Under the pieces are notes generated by a model. That model had not been told where the DNA came from. It ran no database searches and saw only the letters and a list, made by a program, of their open reading frames with translations. Below are positions 54,871 through 57,770 of a stretch of DNA of 57,770 nucleotides, piece by piece. The stretch spans positions 1 through 57,770 of the forward strand of contig JAEYNH010000072.1 in assembly GCA_023412655.1 (NCBI GenBank), written 5' to 3'. The translations under genes were made by a program, and so were the position numbers. This DNA comes from Pseudomonadota bacterium. Its GTDB lineage: Bacteria; Pseudomonadota; Alphaproteobacteria; Caulobacterales; Caulobacteraceae. The number at the start of each line of letters is the position of its first letter. The first letter of the stretch is position 1.

Positions 54871-57387
54871 TCAGAACAGATCGAACAGGTCGTCCTGCTT
54901 CTTGGGCGGCGGCGGGGCGACGGCGGCCCCGGCGTTCGGAGCGCCGGTGAGCCCGTCCTGCCAGACCTTGTTGTAGGGCTGCGGCCCCTGGGGCATGCCG
55001 GCGGCGCCCACGGGGGCCTGGGCGGCCTGGGGTTCGGTGCCCGGTCGGAAGGCCTCGCGGATGCCGCGCACCATGGCGAACTTGGCGTTGGTGGGCGCCT
55101 TGAACGGCGTCGACGGCTGGTCCTTGAGGGCCTCTTCCATGAACTCGGTGAAGATCGGCACGGCCGATCGGCTGCCGGTCTCGCCCTCGCCCAGGCTGCG
55201 GTTGTCGTCGAAGCCGATGAAGACGCCGACCACCATGTTCGGCGAGAAGCCCATGAACCAGGCCGAGCGGTAGTCGTTGGTGGTGCCGGTCTTGCCGCCG
55301 AGGGGCTTGCCGACGCGGGAGGCGTAGGTGGCCGTGCCGCGCTGGACCACGCCCTCGAGCATGGAGGTGATCTGGTAGGCGGTGATGGGGTCCATCACCT
55401 GGGCGCCGCTGCGGGGGATGCGCGGGCTCTCGGCGCCCGAGAAGCCGGCGTCGCAGCGGGGGCATTCGCGCCGGTCGGCCCGGTAGATGACCCGGCCGTT
55501 GCGGTCCTCCACCAGCTCGATCAGGTGCGGCTCCACCTTGCGGCCGCCGTTGAGGAACGAGGAATAGGCCCCCGCCATGCGGAAGACGGTGGTCTCGCCC
55601 GACCCCAGGGCCATGGCCAGGACCTTGTCCATCTTGCCGGTGACGCCCATCCGGACGGCCAGGTCGCTGATCTTGGTCATGCCGACGCCCTGGGCGAGGC
55701 GCACGGTCATGGTGTTGCGCGACAGCTCAAGGCCGCGCCGCAGGGTGAGCGCGCCGAAGTAGTCGCGGTTGTAGTTCTCGGGGCTCCAGGCCTGGCCGTT
55801 GGCGCCGCGCAGGGTGATCGGCGCGTCGAGCACGGTGCTGGCGGGCGTGTAGCCGCTCTCCAGCGCTGCGGCGTAGACGATCGGCTTGAAGGCCGAGCCG
55901 GGCTGACGATAGGCCTGGGTGGCCCGGTTGAAGCTGGACAGGGAGAACGAGTAGCCGCCGACCATGGCCAGCACCCGGCCGGAGTTGGGCTCCATCACCA
56001 CCATGGCCCCGTTCACCGCCGGCACCTGCTTGAGCCGGTAGCCCGGGCCGTTCTCGTTGGGGGCGACGAAGATCAGGTCGCCGGTGCCGATGCCCTTGCC
56101 GCGGCGGGCCCAGGCGACGTCCTCGCCGGCCAGGGCCCCCTCGTCGCCCTCGATGGTGCGGACCTGAACGGAGCCGCCAGCGACGCTGGTCACCACCGCC
56201 TGACGCCAGGAGCGGCGCTCGGCCGGGCGGGCCTGCTTCTTGGCCTCGGCCTCCCAGCCGGCCAGGGTCGTGACATGCCCCCAGGCGCCCCGCCAGCCGT
56301 GGCGGCGGTCATAGGTCTCGAGCCCGTTCATCAGCGCCAGACGCGCGGCGCTCTGCAGACGGGGATCGAGGGTGGTGCGCACATAGTAGCCGCCGGCGTT
56401 CAGGCGCTCGTCGCCGAGCTCCTCCATGCCGAGGGCGCGACGGCGCACCTCCTCCACGAAATAGTCGGCGTCCCGGTACTGGGCGCGGGTGGGCGCCGCC
56501 TGAACCTTGAGGTCCTCGGCCTGGGCGGCCCGCGCTTCGGCCCGGCTGACCATGCCCAGGTCAGCCATCTGGTCCAGCACCCAGTTGCGGCGGGCGATGG
56601 CCTGCCGCTTGCGGCGGATCGGATGGTAGTTGTCGGGCCCCTTGGGCAGGGAGGCCAGGTAGGCGCTTTCGGCCAGGGTGAGTTCGCTGACCGACTTGCC
56701 GAAGTAGTTGTAGGCGGCCGCGCCCACGCCGTACGAGCGGTAGCCCAGCCAGATCTCGTTCAGATAGAGCTCGAGGATCCGCTCCTTCGTCAGGGTGCTC
56801 TCGAGCTGCGAGGCCAGAATCGCCTCCTTCAGCTTGCGGCCGATGGTGGCGTCGCTGGTCAGCAGGATGTTCTTGGCCACCTGCTGCGTGATGGTGGAGC
56901 CGCCCTCGAGCCGCCGGCCCTGGATCAGGTTGCGGACGTTCTTGGCCATGGCCCGGCCAAGGCCGCTGAAATCCACGCCGCGGTGGCGGAAGAAACCGTG
57001 ATCCTCGGCGGCCAGGAAGGCCTGGGCGGTCTGTTTGGGGATCGCCTCATAGGGCACGAAGATGCGCCGCTCGCGGGAGAACTCCCCGATCAGGGTGCCG
57101 TCCCAGGCATAGGCGCGGGTGGCGGTGGGCGGATGATAGTCCACCAGTTCGCCGGCGTCGGGCATGTCGTGGAACAGCCAGGCCGCGTAAATCGCCACGC
57201 AGAAGGCGGCGACGGCGACGAGACCGAGGAAGATCACGGCGGCCACGGCAAGCCCACGCCGGGGCGTCGCCGTCTCGGGTCCAGCCTGTCCTTCGGGGGG
57301 ATTCAAGTCAGAGTCGCTCCGAGGCGCGGGGGCGCCGCCAAGAGGGTCGGGTCTAAACTGTGTCGAGCCGGGCGCCAACGGGATCAA
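54871..57387 (-). CDS. mrcA: Penicillin-binding protein 1A
   Basis: PBP1A polymerises and crosslinks peptidoglycan. The 838-residue protein has a 43-residue cytoplasmic tail, one membrane helix (about 44-71), a GT51 glycosyltransferase domain with catalytic E128 in AAEDHGFFRHRGVDF and EGGSTITQQVAKN, an OB-like insert, and a transpeptidase domain with S498 and K501 in QPGSAFKP, SRN, and KTG (699-701). The C-terminal tail is Pro/Gln-rich and ends PPPPKKQDDLFDLF. It is upstream of prfB on the same strand. Confidence 0.96.
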   Translation of the reverse strand: MIPLAPGSTQFRPDPLGGAPAPRSDSDLNPPEGQAGPETATPRRGLAVAAVIFLGLVAVAAFCVAIYAAWLFHDMPDAGELVDYHPPTATRAYAWDGTLIGEFSRERRIFVPYEAIPKQTAQAFLAAEDHGFFRHRGVDFSGLGRAMAKNVRNLIQGRRLEGGSTITQQVAKNILLTSDATIGRKLKEAILASQLESTLTKERILELYLNEIWLGYRSYGVGAAAYNYFGKSVSELTLAESAYLASLPKGPDNYHPIRRKRQAIARRNWVLDQMADLGMVSRAEARAAQAEDLKVQAAPTRAQYRDADYFVEEVRRRALGMEELGDERLNAGGYYVRTTLDPRLQSAARLALMNGLETYDRRHGWRGAWGHVTTLAGWEAEAKKQARPAERRSWRQAVVTSVAGGSVQVRTIEGDEGALAGEDVAWARRGKGIGTGDLIFVAPNENGPGYRLKQVPAVNGAMVVMEPNSGRVLAMVGGYSFSLSSFNRATQAYRQPGSAFKPIVYAAALESGYTPASTVLDAPITLRGANGQAWSPENYNRDYFGALTLRRGLELSRNTMTVRLAQGVGMTKISDLAVRMGVTGKMDKVLAMALGSGETTVFRMAGAYSSFLNGGRKVEPHLIELVEDRNGRVIYRADRRECPRCDAGFSGAESPRIPRSGAQVMDPITAYQITSMLEGVVQRGTATYASRVGKPLGGKTGTTNDYRSAWFMGFSPNMVVGVFIGFDDNRSLGEGETGSRSAVPIFTEFMEEALKDQPSTPFKAPTNAKFAMVRGIREAFRPGTEPQAAQAPVGAAGMPQGPQPYNKVWQDGLTGAPNAGAAVAPPPPKKQDDLFDLF

Positions 57388-57465
57388 CGGTCGCCCGCGT
57401 CAGCGAGACGCGTGCGCTGGCGCCGCAGGCGCCCTTCCCGTCCCGAGACGAGGTGAGGAAGGGAT

Positions 57466-57518
57466 CACGGAATACACGCACGGCACGGAAAGCGGCGGCG
57501 CCGTCCGTGTCTTCCGTG
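57466..57518. repeat. Imperfect inverted repeat of the CACGGAA type
   Basis: Arms 57466-57484 (CACGGAATACACGCACGGC) and 57500-57518 (its near-complement) pair at 17 of 19 positions around a 15-nt loop. It lies in the 176-nt gap between mrcA and the next gene. Short units with CACGGAA or TTCCGTG are seen repeatedly in intergenic DNA of several bacteria. It is neither coding nor an obvious terminator, as there is no T-run. Confidence 0.6.
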
Positions 57519-57563
57519 TGGTCCGGGGGTTTGATCCTTGGGTAGGCCGCTTCGCGGGGGGCG

Positions 57564-57770
57564 CTAGCCGGAGCCCTGCCAGGCGGGCTCGCCCGCCGGC
57601 TCCGGTGACGGGGCGGCGGGCGTGGTGCGGCGCACGGCGCCGTCGGGGGCGATGGTGAAGCCCAGGCGGGTCAGCACCCGGCCCACCTGGTCGGCAAGGT
57701 CGTCGGTGAACAGGGTCCCGGAGGCGACCTCCTCATGGACGGCGTCGTCGATGAGGTCGTCGAACGCCTC
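57564..57770 (-). CDS. 3' end of an unidentified gene
   Basis: The last 68 codons on the minus strand read EAFDDLIDDAVHEEVASGTL, FTDDLADQVGRVLTRLGFTI and APDGAVRRTTPAAPSPEPAG, ending in a TAG at 57564-57566. The fragment is a helical, acidic domain followed by a Pro/Ala tail. Its frame is intact and GC-rich at third positions, so it is a real gene continuing to the right of the window. It is upstream of mrcA on the same strand. No family is recognised. Confidence 0.65.
   Translation of the reverse strand, partial: EAFDDLIDDAVHEEVASGTLFTDDLADQVGRVLTRLGFTIAPDGAVRRTTPAAPSPEPAGEPAWQGSG

Noticed and set aside
55525..57456. 643-codon plus-strand frame over mrcA
   Set aside because: Mirror of the PBP1A gene; Gly/His/Val-rich reversed-strand composition.

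Overview
The window is GC-rich alphaproteobacterial chromosome, most likely from the Caulobacteraceae (Caulobacter, Phenylobacterium or a close relative). The support is a cicA-like phosphatase gene between clpX and clpP, the iscR / cysteine desulfurase / sufBCDS / sufT / sufA cluster, an M23 peptidase plus bactofilin pair, and candidate promoters of the alphaproteobacterial general-stress (EcfG/SigT) type. The genus cannot be settled from the sequence alone. Coding density is high on both strands. I saw no rRNA, tRNA, CRISPR array, insertion sequence or prophage.

Left part (1-20.2 kb): a damaged junction between a CSLREA/beta-helix gene and a TPR fragment; clpX, cicA, otsA with a degenerate receiver-domain gene, and clpP; a cytosolic DsbA-family oxidoreductase; several small proteins; ndk; a YheS-type ABC-F ATPase; a YihY/BrkB membrane protein; small stress-type genes including a BON-domain protein; a UPF0104 membrane protein; a HAD phosphatase; the nnr NAD(P)HX repair enzyme; a histidine phosphatase; a thiolase-like protein; then glnB and glnA with a strong terminator.

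Middle (20.2-41.7 kb): a translationally coupled pair of a GT1-type glycosyltransferase and a stand-alone condensation-domain acyltransferase, which is the most accessory-looking block. Next come a Kazal-domain lipoprotein, an M61 peptidase, parE, a stress-type hypothetical gene, rhlE, a diguanylate cyclase, an enoyl-CoA hydratase, and the complete minus-strand Fe-S cluster operon (iscR first, sufA last) with a divergent alpha/beta hydrolase plus NTF2-like pair. An M23 lipoprotein and a small hypothetical gene follow.

Right part (41.7-57.8 kb): a sensor kinase/response regulator pair, metY, a Baeyer-Villiger-type flavin monooxygenase behind an operator-like palindrome, an exported M20 amidohydrolase, divergent anmK and tyrS, bcp, an M23 peptidase overlapping a bactofilin gene, prfB with a programmed +1 frameshift, PBP1A (mrcA), and the 3' end of an unidentified gene.

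Themes are protein quality control (ClpXP), nitrogen assimilation (PII/GlnA), Fe-S assembly under IscR, and envelope construction (PBP1A, M23 enzymes, bactofilin, AnmK). The most novel candidates are a possible leaderless tyrosine-rich leader peptide before tyrS, the glycosyltransferase/condensation pair, the pseudo-receiver in front of otsA, and a clamp-binding-like motif at the N terminus of ParE.
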